From Firmicutes bacterium UBA1393 (GTDB lineage: Bacteria > Bacillota > DTU025): a stretch of DNA of 38,313 nt. Position 1 is the stretch's first letter; each line of letters begins with the position of its first letter. Both the position numbers and the translations under genes were made by a program. The stretch is taken from contig DBQN01000074.1 in the NCBI GenBank assembly GCA_002305255.1, forward strand, positions 31,779 to 70,091. The letters run 5' to 3'. This document shows, one piece after another, positions 30,282 to 38,268 of this stretch. The notes beneath the pieces were generated by a model. The model was given only the letters and a program-made list of their open reading frames with translations, did not search any database and was not told the origin of the DNA.

Positions 30282-32009
30282 ATGCCAAAGAAGGTTCGCT
30301 TGATGCTCTGCCTAGTGTTGGCCGTCGCGATGGCCATCGGAGCGATGGGTATGCCAGGTGCAGCCCAGGTAAAGTTTGAAACCTACGGCCCCCACGTCGA
30401 TGAGATCATCATGCCGATCATCAAAGACCAGCAGGCCCGCCGCATCGCATTTGAGCGCGGCGAGAGCATCGTATGGGCAGGGCTCACTCAGCCCGCCGAC
30501 ATCGACCAGGCGAAGTCCCTTCCTTACGCCGACATGCGGATGACCCTTGGTTTCCACATGTTCTATGTATGTTTCAACATGCGCAAGGCTCCGCTCAGTG
30601 ATCCTGCGTTCCGTCAGGCGTTTGCCCACATTGTGGATCGTGACAACATCATCCGTACACTGTTCAAGGGCTACATGATGCCTATGAGCAGTTTCGTTCC
30701 TCAGGTGTCGTCATTCTTCAAGGCTGATGTGCCTGTATACGCCTACAGCCTGACCAAGGCCGCTGAAGTACTTGACGCGGCAGGCTACAAGCTCGACCCC
30801 GCTACAGGCAAGAGAATCGACCCGAAGACAGGCAAGCCCCTTGCCGAGATCAAGTTCTTCACACCGACCTACGAGGTTGCTCCTACCTCGGCTGAGCTCG
30901 GCAAGATCCTGGCCGAGTCGGCTCAGAAGGTTGGCCTGCCTATAGTCGCCGAGCCAATGGACTTCAACACCATGCTTGATAAGATCGACATCAGCGAGTT
31001 CGACATGTATGGCCTCGCCTGGTCGCTCTCGAAGAACCCCACGCACCTCGTGAGCTTCTTCCACTCGAATCAGGACGTGGAGGCAGGCTACAACAGGCCC
31101 GGCATCCGCAACCCTGAGCTCGACAAGATCCTGGAGCAGCTCGATTCGGCTCCCGATCTGAAGACCGCCAAGGCAGCAGCAGACGCAGCCCAGCTGATCC
31201 TGGCTCGCGAGTTGCCCTACGTGCCGCTTTATTCAAGGCCCTACATCGATGCCTTCAACAAGACCCTGGTTACCGGTTACGTCGATATGAAGGGCTTCGG
31301 TGCCGCAAGCTACAATAACCAGTGGACGCTGCTGAATATCCGCAGGGTCGACCGCACCGGCAAACCCATCGAGGGCGGCACTATCCGCTGGGCATTGTCG
31401 GAAGAGCCTAAGCCCCTGAACTACGCAACCGCCTCGAGCGCCTATGCCTGGGAGGTCCTGAACAAGACCGTCGACTCCCTGATGGCCACGCACCCTGATA
31501 CCCTCGAGGATATGCCCTGGCTGGCAGAGAAGTGGGATGTCGGAGTCTGGACAGTCGACCAGGGCGAGCGCAAGGGCCAGCAGGGTACCGTCATCACCTG
31601 GTACATCCGCAAGGGCGTGAAGTGGTCAGACGGTATGCCCTTCACCGGTGAGGATGTCAAGTTCACCATCGACTTCCTCAAGGACAACCAGGTGCCGCGG
31701 TATCTGCCGAACACCGAGAACATCGTGAAGGTCGAGCTCGTCGACAAGTACACTGTGAAGGTGTACTTCGACACGGTGAGCTACTGGCACATCTACAACG
31801 CCGACCTGGCGTTCCTGGCCAAGCACATCTGGTCAGACGTCAAGGACTACAAGACCTTCGAGCCCTGGAATGAGCCTCATCCGACGATCAAGGGTTACAG
31901 CAAGCTCGTCGGAACCGGCCCCTTCATGGTTAAGGAGTACCGCGCTGGCGAGTTCGTCAGGCTGGTCAAGAACCCGAACTACTGGCGCCTGAATCCTTCT
32001 GGCAACTAA
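30282..32009 (+). CDS. Circularly permuted ABC importer substrate-binding protein (SBP_bac_5 family)
   Basis: 575 residues; ATG 30282 follows AAAAGGAGGT. A Sec signal peptide (about 1-28, KKVRLMLCLVLAVAMAIGAM, then PGAAQ) has no lipobox Cys. The mature protein then begins with what is normally the second half of an Opp/Dpp-type binding protein: GPHVDEIIMPIIKDQQARRI at 36, PLSDPAFRQAFAHIVDRDNI, a KAAEVLDAAGYKL segment, and the usual C-terminal LPYVPLYSRPYIDAFNK. A linker near 346-363 leads to the normal N-terminal half: GGTIRWALSEEPKPLN at 365, MPWLAEKWDV, IRKGVKWSDGMPFTGEDVKF (the family signature), LVGTGPFMVKEY, and the gene ends just after NPNYW (564-568), which usually precedes the GKPYxDEI strand. 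Total content is full length. Peptide or oligosaccharide import is inferred from its importer operon. Confidence 0.9.
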   Translation: MPKKVRLMLCLVLAVAMAIGAMGMPGAAQVKFETYGPHVDEIIMPIIKDQQARRIAFERGESIVWAGLTQPADIDQAKSLPYADMRMTLGFHMFYVCFNMRKAPLSDPAFRQAFAHIVDRDNIIRTLFKGYMMPMSSFVPQVSSFFKADVPVYAYSLTKAAEVLDAAGYKLDPATGKRIDPKTGKPLAEIKFFTPTYEVAPTSAELGKILAESAQKVGLPIVAEPMDFNTMLDKIDISEFDMYGLAWSLSKNPTHLVSFFHSNQDVEAGYNRPGIRNPELDKILEQLDSAPDLKTAKAAADAAQLILARELPYVPLYSRPYIDAFNKTLVTGYVDMKGFGAASYNNQWTLLNIRRVDRTGKPIEGGTIRWALSEEPKPLNYATASSAYAWEVLNKTVDSLMATHPDTLEDMPWLAEKWDVGVWTVDQGERKGQQGTVITWYIRKGVKWSDGMPFTGEDVKFTIDFLKDNQVPRYLPNTENIVKVELVDKYTVKVYFDTVSYWHIYNADLAFLAKHIWSDVKDYKTFEPWNEPHPTIKGYSKLVGTGPFMVKEYRAGEFVRLVKNPNYWRLNPSGN

Positions 32010-32027
32010 GGGCCGGTAGCAGCGTTA

Positions 32028-32066
32028 GAGCCGCCGCTCCGGGGCTTCGGCTCCGAGCGGCGGTTC
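32028..32066 (+). promoter_or_regulatory. Long intergenic hairpin with UUCG tetraloop
   Basis: GAGCCGCCGCTC (32028-32039) pairs with GAGCGGCGGTTC (32055-32066); inside, GGGGC (32041-32045), TTCG, GCTCC (32050-32054). One unpaired C. There is no T-tract, so it fits an mRNA-stabilising or partial-termination element that raises binding-protein output over the permeases. Confidence 0.7.
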
Positions 32067-32103
32067 GACTGACTAGGCATAGGCAAAACGAGGTGAGAAG
32101 GGC

Positions 32104-33087
32104 TTGGGTTTCCGCTCATACCTGCTCAAACGTCTGTTCTACGCAGTCGTAGTGCTCTTCGTCATTCTGACGTTCAACTACGTGCTGTTTCGCATAATGC
32201 CCGGGGATCCCGAGAAGATGATACTCGACCCCAACTTCACGCCCGAGGCCAAGATGGAGCTGCGCAGGCAGTACGGCCTCGATGATCCGCCGCTTACGCA
32301 GTACTTGAACTACATGAAGTCACTCCTCACCTTCGACCTGGGCATGTCTTTCAGTACGCGCAGGCTGGTCTGGTCGGAGCTGAGAGAGCGCCTTCCGAAC
32401 ACTATCGTCCTCTTCATGGTTACCTTCGTGGGCACTGCGGCCCTGGGCATCTCTCTGGGCGTGTCGTCGGCGGCGAATCGCGGCAAGTTCTCAGAACAGC
32501 TCGTCATGGGCGCGGGCTTGTTTGCCCACGCAGTGCCGAGCTTCTTCATTCAGCTGCTTTTGCTGTTGTTATTCGGGTACTACTGGCCTATTCTGCCCAT
32601 ACACGGCACGATCAGCGCGCCTCCCCCTGACGGGGCATGGGCGCAGTTCCTGGATAGGGCGTGGCATCTGATTCTCCCTGCCGGTTCAAACATCGTGATA
32701 GGTTTCGGTTCTTGGGCCCTTTACACGCGCAACACGATGCTTGAGGCCCTCGGGCAGGATTACATCGTCACTGCACGCGCCAAAGGCCTCCCCAGGCGAG
32801 AGATCCTCTATCACCACTCGCTTCGGAGCGTATTGCCGCCCATAGTCACGCTGATCTTCATGTCTCTGCCTGGAGCAGTGTCAGGCGCAGTGATCACCGA
32901 GAGCATATTCTCATGGCATGGGGTGGGCAGGTACCTGCTCGACGCAACGCTGCAGATGGACTATCCGGCCGCTCAGGGGGCGTTCTACCTGATTGCGCTG
33001 GCGGTTATCATCTCCAATCTTCTTGCGGACATAGCCTACGGGCTCGTCGACCCTAGGATCCGCGTTGGGGCAGGTGCGAAGAGATGA
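32104..33087 (+). CDS. oppB: ABC importer permease, OppB/DppB type
   Basis: 327 residues with about six membrane helices. N terminus SYLLKRLFYAVVVLFVILTF and FRIMPGDPEKMIL are the OppB_N signature; LRRQYGLDDPPLTQYLNYMK and FDLGMSFSTRRLVWSELRER follow. The EAA cytoplasmic loop that contacts the ATPases is ARAKGLPRREILYHHSLRS. TTG 32104 follows GAGGTGA by 7 bases. Second gene of the importer operon, after the hairpin, and overlapping the OppC-type gene by 4 bases (ATGA). Confidence 0.92.
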   Translation: MGFRSYLLKRLFYAVVVLFVILTFNYVLFRIMPGDPEKMILDPNFTPEAKMELRRQYGLDDPPLTQYLNYMKSLLTFDLGMSFSTRRLVWSELRERLPNTIVLFMVTFVGTAALGISLGVSSAANRGKFSEQLVMGAGLFAHAVPSFFIQLLLLLLFGYYWPILPIHGTISAPPPDGAWAQFLDRAWHLILPAGSNIVIGFGSWALYTRNTMLEALGQDYIVTARAKGLPRREILYHHSLRSVLPPIVTLIFMSLPGAVSGAVITESIFSWHGVGRYLLDATLQMDYPAAQGAFYLIALAVIISNLLADIAYGLVDPRIRVGAGAKR

Positions 33088-34688
33088 CACAAAACCAGCG
33101 AACAGCGGAGAAGGCCCAGGTTGCCAAGGCAGCGGCAGCGGCTGCACCCAGACGCCTCACGTTCTGGGAGCAGTACCGGAGGAAGCCTCAGGGCGTAGCA
33201 GGCCTCTTGATAGTGGCCTTGTACATCGCAGTGGCAGTGTTCGCCCCTGTGGTCTCGAAATACGATCCTATGGAAGACATGTACCTCGCCGACAATATCG
33301 CTGTGCCGATATGGCTCACGAAGGTCAACCCCCGCTACAGAGAACTGCCGCCCACAATGCAGTTCAACCTGGGATTCGACTCGTGGGAGGTGACTGCGGC
33401 GGATGGCGTCGAGGTAACGGGCTGGGAGTTCGAAGACGCAGAAGGCATCAGCATCGATCTGCCGGCCACGGAAGCGCCCGAGCCTGTTGAAGGAGAGGAT
33501 GGCGCCGATACGCCGCCTGATTCTGAGGACTCAGGAGAGTTGTTCAGCATAGTCAGCAACGTCCAATGGGACCCCTTCGGTCTAGTCACATCGGGCCAGG
33601 GCACATCGCGCGACGAAGCTGATGAAGCTGTGTCGCTCGACTTCAGCTTTGACTATGACTACAAGAAGCCCCAAACGTTCAGTGCATCGATGGGATACCA
33701 TATCGATGCACCGTCTGACGCGTCCACCTTCATTGAGCTCGATCTGGTCACACCGTCCGGCAAGGCCTTTGATCTGTGGGATACCACGGCGTACGGCAGC
33801 GTCAGTAACGGGAGCTTCATCGTGGACGCCAGAGACTTTGACCTAAAGATGAGGCTTGGCATCTCATTCTTTGACGAGCCCGCTGATGTAGTGTTCTCGG
33901 AACGTGGTACCTACACCGTGAGGGTGAAGGCACGAAGCGACTCAGTGTCAGGGCCGGTGAACGTGAGGATCGAGCCGGTGAGCTTTGGGGTGCTGGGGCT
34001 AGCCCATGGCTTGCTTGGCACCGACCACATGGGATCAGACCTCTGGGCGCAGCTGGTTTACGGCACAAGGATCGCTCTGGCCATCGGCCTTTCAGCTGCG
34101 TTCATTGCAGTGTTCATCGGAACGTCTGTGGGCCTCATAGCAGGCTATCTGGGCGGTATTGTCGATGAGGTGCTCATGGGAGTCGTAGACGTGCTTCTGT
34201 CGATACCCACCATGCCCGTGTTGATCGTGCTGGGAGCACTGTTCGGCAAGAGCGTCATGAACGTTGTCATACTGCTGGCTCTGTTCTCATGGATGGGGAT
34301 CGCCAGGATCGTCAGGTCGCAAACGCTGTCTCTGAAGGAGCGCACGTTCGTTGAGGCAGCCAAGGCGGCAGGCGGGTCCAGCAACTACATCATGGTGTCG
34401 CACATATTGCCCAACACTATGCCCCTGATTTTCGCGAACCTCGTTCTGAGGATTCCCAGTGCCATACTGACAGAGGCGTCGCTGAGCTTCCTCGGCCTGG
34501 GTGACCCGCGGGTGCCCACGTGGGGCCGCATGCTTCAGAATGCCAGGCAGTTCGGAGCGTTCACGAAGATGGCATGGTGGTGGATGCTGCCTCCGGGCAT
34601 CGCCCTCACCGGCCTGGCAGTTGCGTTTGTGTTCATAGGCAACTCTGTGAACGAGATCCTCAATCCACGGTATAGGGAGAGATCGTAG
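33084..34688 (+). CDS. oppC: ABC importer permease, OppC/DppC type, with large extracytoplasmic insertion
   Basis: 534 residues, where the family norm is about 280-320. Residues 1-24 are an Ala/Lys-rich tail, TM1 is about 38-56, and the OppC_N motif APVVSKYDP follows. Normally a short loop leads to the GTDxLGRD motif; here about 230 residues intervene before LLGTDHMGSDLWAQLVYG (from residue 309). The insert has an acidic spacer (about 129-152, ATEAPEPVEGEDGADTPPDS) and then a beta-rich part with aromatic/acidic strands (LDFSFDYDYKKPQTFSAS, FIELDLVTPSGKAFDLWD, GTYTVRVKARSDSVSG). The core from TM2 onward is normal, with the EAA loop EAAKAAGGSSNYIMVSHILP. Both ends of TM1-TM2 put the insert outside the cell, where the binding protein docks. 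Confidence 0.9.
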   Translation: MTQNQRTAEKAQVAKAAAAAAPRRLTFWEQYRRKPQGVAGLLIVALYIAVAVFAPVVSKYDPMEDMYLADNIAVPIWLTKVNPRYRELPPTMQFNLGFDSWEVTAADGVEVTGWEFEDAEGISIDLPATEAPEPVEGEDGADTPPDSEDSGELFSIVSNVQWDPFGLVTSGQGTSRDEADEAVSLDFSFDYDYKKPQTFSASMGYHIDAPSDASTFIELDLVTPSGKAFDLWDTTAYGSVSNGSFIVDARDFDLKMRLGISFFDEPADVVFSERGTYTVRVKARSDSVSGPVNVRIEPVSFGVLGLAHGLLGTDHMGSDLWAQLVYGTRIALAIGLSAAFIAVFIGTSVGLIAGYLGGIVDEVLMGVVDVLLSIPTMPVLIVLGALFGKSVMNVVILLALFSWMGIARIVRSQTLSLKERTFVEAAKAAGGSSNYIMVSHILPNTMPLIFANLVLRIPSAILTEASLSFLGLGDPRVPTWGRMLQNARQFGAFTKMAWWWMLPPGIALTGLAVAFVFIGNSVNEILNPRYRERS

Positions 34689-34689
34689 C

Positions 34690-35682
34690 ATGGCCCTACT
34701 AGAAGTAAAGGACCTGAAGATGTACTATCGCACCGCAAGGGGCCATGTGCGTGCTGTCGATTCCGTGAGCTTTGAGATCGAGCAGGGCAAGGCTCTGGGG
34801 ATAGCTGGAGAGTCCGGGTGCGGCAAAACAAGCATGGCGTCGGCACTGCTCCGCCTGCTGCCATCGAACGGTTCGTATCATGGCGGCAGTGTCGTGATGG
34901 ACGGAAAAGAGCTCCTGACAATGTCGGAAGAGCAGTTCCGGAAGGACATTCGCTGGAAGCGCATCTCGATGATATTCCAGGGCGCGATGAACGCTCTCAA
35001 TCCTGTGCACAAAGTGGGCGAACAGATCGTAGAAGCCATACTGCACCATGAGGACGTAAGCCGCGAGCAAGCTGTGAAGCGCACGCATGACCTGTTCGGC
35101 CTCGTGGGCATAAACCCCAAGCGCTTCAATGAGTATCCTCACGAGTTCAGTGGTGGGATGAAGCAGCGCGCCGTCATCGCGATGGCGCTCGCGTGCCACC
35201 CTGACTTGATCATCGCAGACGAGCCCACGACGGCTCTCGACGTGATGGTGCAGGCGCAGATCCTCAAGTCCATAGCTGAGCTCCGCCAGAGGCTGAACCT
35301 GTCGATGATGCTCATCACCCACGACCTGTCTGTCATCGCGCAGACGTGCGACTCCGTGGTCATCATGTATGCAGGTAAGGTGGCAGAGTACGGTGATGTC
35401 GTTGATGTCTACACCAGGCCTGCGCACCCCTACGCCATGGGACTCGTCAATTCGTTCCCGAACATCCAGGCAGCGCGTACAGAGGTAAGAAGCTTGCCCG
35501 GGTTCCCTCCGAACCTCCTCGCTCCTCCTTCGGGGTGCAGGTTCCATCCCAGGTGCCCCCTGGCTGATGAGGAATGCAAGCAAGTCGAGCCCGCGGTGAG
35601 AGAAGTAGGCGGGAACAAGCACATGGTGGCCTGCCATAAGGCCGAGATCGTGCAGCAGGGGGGAGACATATGGTCGCGATGA
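34690..35682 (+). CDS. oppD: ABC importer ATPase, OppD/DppD type
   Basis: 330 residues. Walker A GESGCGKTS, Q-loop IFQGAMNALNPV, signature FSGGMKQR, Walker B LIIADEPTTALD and H-loop LITHDLS are all intact. The C-terminal oligopeptide-transporter extension has CRFHPRCPLADEECK, the Cys cluster seen in Opp/Dpp ATPases. FSGGMKQR, instead of LSGGQ, is normal for OppD. ATG 34690 follows the OppC stop by one base, with a GGGAGAG site upstream. Pairs with the OppF-type ATPase to power the importer. Confidence 0.94.
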   Translation: MALLEVKDLKMYYRTARGHVRAVDSVSFEIEQGKALGIAGESGCGKTSMASALLRLLPSNGSYHGGSVVMDGKELLTMSEEQFRKDIRWKRISMIFQGAMNALNPVHKVGEQIVEAILHHEDVSREQAVKRTHDLFGLVGINPKRFNEYPHEFSGGMKQRAVIAMALACHPDLIIADEPTTALDVMVQAQILKSIAELRQRLNLSMMLITHDLSVIAQTCDSVVIMYAGKVAEYGDVVDVYTRPAHPYAMGLVNSFPNIQAARTEVRSLPGFPPNLLAPPSGCRFHPRCPLADEECKQVEPAVREVGGNKHMVACHKAEIVQQGGDIWSR

Positions 35683-36719
35683 CGGCGATAGCGAAGAACG
35701 AACTGAAGCGCGGCGATGTCATACTTCAGGTGAAGGACTTGGTGAAGTACTTCCCTGTTCGCACCAGCTTCCTTCAGTCTCTGCGCGGCAAGGAACAGCT
35801 AGCAGTCAGGGCCGTAGACGGCGTCTCGTTCGATGTATACAAGGGAGAGGTTCTCGGAGTCGTGGGCGAGTCAGGCTGTGGCAAAACGACTCTGGCCAGG
35901 ACGCTTCTGAGGCTCACCGATGCTACGTCGGGCAGCGCAATCCTGGAAGGCGTCGACATATTGTCGCGTAACCACGCTGAGATGAAGGAGCTTCGCAAGA
36001 AGCTGCAGGTCATCTTCCAGGATCCGTACGAGTCGATGAACCCTCGCATGGATGTTCAGACGATTATCTCCGAACCCCTCAGAATCCAGGGAATCGTCAA
36101 CTCAGTGAATGCGGCGAGGGACATCGTGGCTTCGGTCCTGGCGGATGTAGAGATGCTGCCCCCTGAGGAGTACATGTCACGATACCCGCACGAGCTCTCC
36201 GGAGGCCAGCGGCAGAGAGTCGCCGTGGCCCGAGCACTCGCGCTCGACCCTGATTTCATCGTGGCTGATGAGCCCGTGTCGATGTTGGACGTGTCCATCC
36301 GCGGCGAAGTGCTCAACCTAATGCTCACACTCTCTCGCTCGAGGGACGTTACCTTCGTTTACATCACGCACGACCTGGCCACGGCCAGGCACATCTGCGA
36401 TCGGATAGCCGTGATGTACCTCGGCAAGATGGTGGAGCTGGGCACCGCCGATGAGGTGATCATCAACCCCAGGCACCCCTACACGCGTGCTCTCATTGGT
36501 GCGGTGTTTGTGCCTGATCCGCGTCACCGCGGTTTCGCCGACATCCTGAGGGGCGAGATCCCTAGTCCTGTCAATCCGCCTTCAGGCTGTCGACTCCACC
36601 CCAGATGTCCGCATGCGATTGACATCTGCCGTACGACGGAACCGGAGTTCATCACCTACGAGGGCACACATAGAGCCGCCTGCCACCTGGCAGGTCAGCT
36701 CAAGCCGAGACAAGCGTAA
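35670..36719 (+). CDS. oppF: ABC importer ATPase, OppF/DppF type
   Basis: 349 residues. Walker A GESGCGKTT, Q-loop VIFQDPYESMNPRM, signature LSGGQRQRVAVARAL, Walker B FIVADEPVSMLD and H-loop YITHDLA are intact, with the C-terminal CRLHPRCPHAIDIC cluster. The N terminus has the OppF-specific ILQVKDLVKYFPVRTS. ATG 35670 (after AGGGGGAGA) overlaps the OppD gene by 13 bases; ATG 35679 is an alternative. Last gene of the operon, followed by a strong hairpin at 36746-36782. Confidence 0.94.
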   Translation: MVAMTAIAKNELKRGDVILQVKDLVKYFPVRTSFLQSLRGKEQLAVRAVDGVSFDVYKGEVLGVVGESGCGKTTLARTLLRLTDATSGSAILEGVDILSRNHAEMKELRKKLQVIFQDPYESMNPRMDVQTIISEPLRIQGIVNSVNAARDIVASVLADVEMLPPEEYMSRYPHELSGGQRQRVAVARALALDPDFIVADEPVSMLDVSIRGEVLNLMLTLSRSRDVTFVYITHDLATARHICDRIAVMYLGKMVELGTADEVIINPRHPYTRALIGAVFVPDPRHRGFADILRGEIPSPVNPPSGCRLHPRCPHAIDICRTTEPEFITYEGTHRAACHLAGQLKPRQA

Positions 36720-36745
36720 CCCGCTCTGCGAGTGGCAAAGCGCAC

Positions 36746-36782
36746 ATATGCCCCAGGCACTCCTATGGTGCCTGGGGCATAT
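36746..36782 (+). terminator. Hairpin terminator of the ABC importer operon
   Basis: ATATGCCCCAGGCAC (36746-36760), loop TCCTATG, GTGCCTGGGGCATAT (36768-36782): a perfect 15-base stem 26 bases after the oppF stop. There is no real T-tract, so it may act with a factor or as an RNA 3'-end stabiliser. Confidence 0.6.
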
Positions 36783-36822
36783 ACATGTGTAAGCAGTGTT
36801 GCTAGTGAAGTAGGTGATGGTG

Positions 36823-37932
36823 ATGACGGGCTATACCCGAAGCGGGGATGGGCTGCACGTTGCCGGTGTCGGCGAGGATCTGCTGAGGATCGCCGGGAGG
36901 CTCAACATACCCATCGCGCGCCTTGAAGAACTGAATCCTGGCATCGGCAGGCGAGACCCCCTCGATGCCGGTCAGGTGGTGACCATACCCTCCGGCCATT
37001 GCTACCGGGGAACCATAGTGGCCGTGTCCAGCAGAACCGCGTCACCGGGGCTTGTCATCGTGGACGTGTGCTCAGGCGACGTGCGGCCGGTGGAACAGGG
37101 CGAGTGCGCGTGGAGCTCTGTGCCCGCACTATCCTCGGATGGAGAGTACGTGGCCTATCAGGGCGCCAGCGGACGGGTGCAGGTGATCCCATCGCAGGGT
37201 GGACGGTGTCTTACCATCGGGCGCGCGCCGTCAGGCTATGTGCGTCCGATCTGGTCGCCCTCTGGACAGTTCCTGGCGTGGGATGACGACGGCATGACTG
37301 AAGTGATGTCAGCCACAGGCGAGCAGGTGGCTCGGATCGAGGGCACCGGTCCGACGTGGCTGGGCAACGGTGAAGCGATCCTCACAGTCAGGGGGCGCGA
37401 GGTCGTCAAGTGCGACCCGACCGGCTCAAGCTGCGATGTGATCGACTCATGGCTGCGGCCTGGCGATCAGGTGTGGGCGGTTCACGGAGCCACTCATGGC
37501 AGCATGTACGCCAGCGTGGCCAGCGTCGAGGGGCAGCTGGTGCTCACGGTTCACGATTGGTTCACCGGCGAGAGTTCGACGGTGCCGGTGGGAGAGAACG
37601 TATGGCCCTGGTCGGTCAGGTGGTCACCCGACTGCACCATGATAGCTGCGGAGTCCGGCTCGCAAACGGCGTCGGGCAATCAGGTCACCATCACCTTCTT
37701 CGAGGTTGATCGGAGCGGCCCCGGGCTACGTCCCATCGACGAGGTGAGCCTTGTCAGCGATCCAAGGTACGCTGGGCTGAGCTGGAACAACACTTCAACC
37801 GCGGTAACGGTGGCAGCGAGGACCGGCGGCACCGGCGCCTACGCAGTGTACGTGCTGGAACCGCTCGGTGCTGTGCACCGCCTCACTGGAAGGGGAGACC
37901 ACGTACTGCCTGACTGGGGCCCCTCGAGATAG
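36823..37932 (+). CDS. LysM-like domain plus beta-propeller protein without signal peptide
   Basis: 369 residues from ATG 36823 (GTG 36814 and ATG 36817 are alternatives). Residues about 10-58 resemble LysM: LHVAGVGEDLLRIAGRL, ARLEELNPGIGRRDPL, DAGQVVTIPSG. The rest looks like a TolB/WD40-type beta-propeller with repeated strand-turn units such as SSVPALSSDGEYVAYQG, IWSPSGQFLAWDDDG and VRWSPDCTMIAAESGS. Cys residues recur (CYRG, VCSGD, ECAW, RCLT, KCDP, SSCD). There is no signal peptide or membrane segment, so it is cytoplasmic or spore-deposited, as are signal-less LysM proteins of the spore coat. It stands alone between two hairpins. Function is inferred only. Confidence 0.6.
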   Translation: MTGYTRSGDGLHVAGVGEDLLRIAGRLNIPIARLEELNPGIGRRDPLDAGQVVTIPSGHCYRGTIVAVSSRTASPGLVIVDVCSGDVRPVEQGECAWSSVPALSSDGEYVAYQGASGRVQVIPSQGGRCLTIGRAPSGYVRPIWSPSGQFLAWDDDGMTEVMSATGEQVARIEGTGPTWLGNGEAILTVRGREVVKCDPTGSSCDVIDSWLRPGDQVWAVHGATHGSMYASVASVEGQLVLTVHDWFTGESSTVPVGENVWPWSVRWSPDCTMIAAESGSQTASGNQVTITFFEVDRSGPGLRPIDEVSLVSDPRYAGLSWNNTSTAVTVAARTGGTGAYAVYVLEPLGAVHRLTGRGDHVLPDWGPSR

Positions 37933-37937
37933 CGCTG

Positions 37938-37963
37938 CGCCGGGAGCCTGGTGGCTCCCGGCG
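37938..37963. terminator. Bidirectional hairpin between converging genes
   Basis: CGCCGGGAGCC (37938-37948), loop TGGT, GGCTCCCGGCG (37953-37963): an 11-base perfect stem between the converging LysM-propeller and FmdB-type genes. Confidence 0.65.
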
Positions 37964-37989
37964 TATCGATGTTCAGGTTGTCGCCGGCA

Positions 37990-38223
37990 CTAGCTGGCGG
38001 ACGAGTCAGGCTTGCTGCTGGGTTTGTCGGACGCTCCATCAGCGGCTGGCCGGTTGTCGGTTACATAGAAGCCTGATCCATGGAACACGATGCCCATTCT
38101 GGTGCTGATCAGCTTCTTCACGGGTGATCCGCATTTCGGACAACGGATGAGCACTTCTTCGCCGGCCCTATGAAGGAACTCGAACTTCCCGCACTTCTCG
38201 CACTTGTACTCGTAGATCGGCAA
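37990..38223 (-). CDS. FmdB-family zinc-ribbon protein
   Basis: 77 residues from TTG 38223, 7 bases after GGAGGG on the minus strand. This start gives PIYEYKCEKCGKFEFLH, the usual FmdB N terminus, and is better than the ATG at 38262 or 38238. A second pair, RCPKCGSPVKKL, completes a Cys4 zinc ribbon, and KLISTRMGIVFHGSGFYVTD follows as in the family. A Ser/Pro-rich tail ends the protein. FmdB relatives are small putative regulators, often near formamidase or other genes; the role is unknown. Transcribed leftward from its own promoter. Confidence 0.9.
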   Translation of the reverse strand: MPIYEYKCEKCGKFEFLHRAGEEVLIRCPKCGSPVKKLISTRMGIVFHGSGFYVTDNRPAADGASDKPSSKPDSSAS

Positions 38224-38240
38224 TGCATGTCCCTCCATCG

Positions 38241-38253
38241 GACGATAATCGTC
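38241..38253. promoter_or_regulatory. Short palindrome in FmdB leader, candidate operator
   Basis: GACGAT-A-ATCGTC, a perfect inverted repeat 16 bases downstream of the -10 of the fmdB-type promoter and before its ribosome site. Suited to repressor binding, unproven. Confidence 0.35.
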
Positions 38254-38268
38254 TACAAACAACTTCTA

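Noticed and set aside
30282..32009. The reversed halves might be two broken or frameshifted genes
   Set aside because: One uninterrupted frame covers both halves, with a signal peptide and a coherent linker; total content equals one full protein. Misassembly remains to be tested with reads.
34699..35637. A 312-codon minus-strand frame opposite oppD
   Set aside because: Antisense shadow of a complete ATPase gene with all motifs; its His/Arg-rich composition is typical of reverse-frame artefacts.
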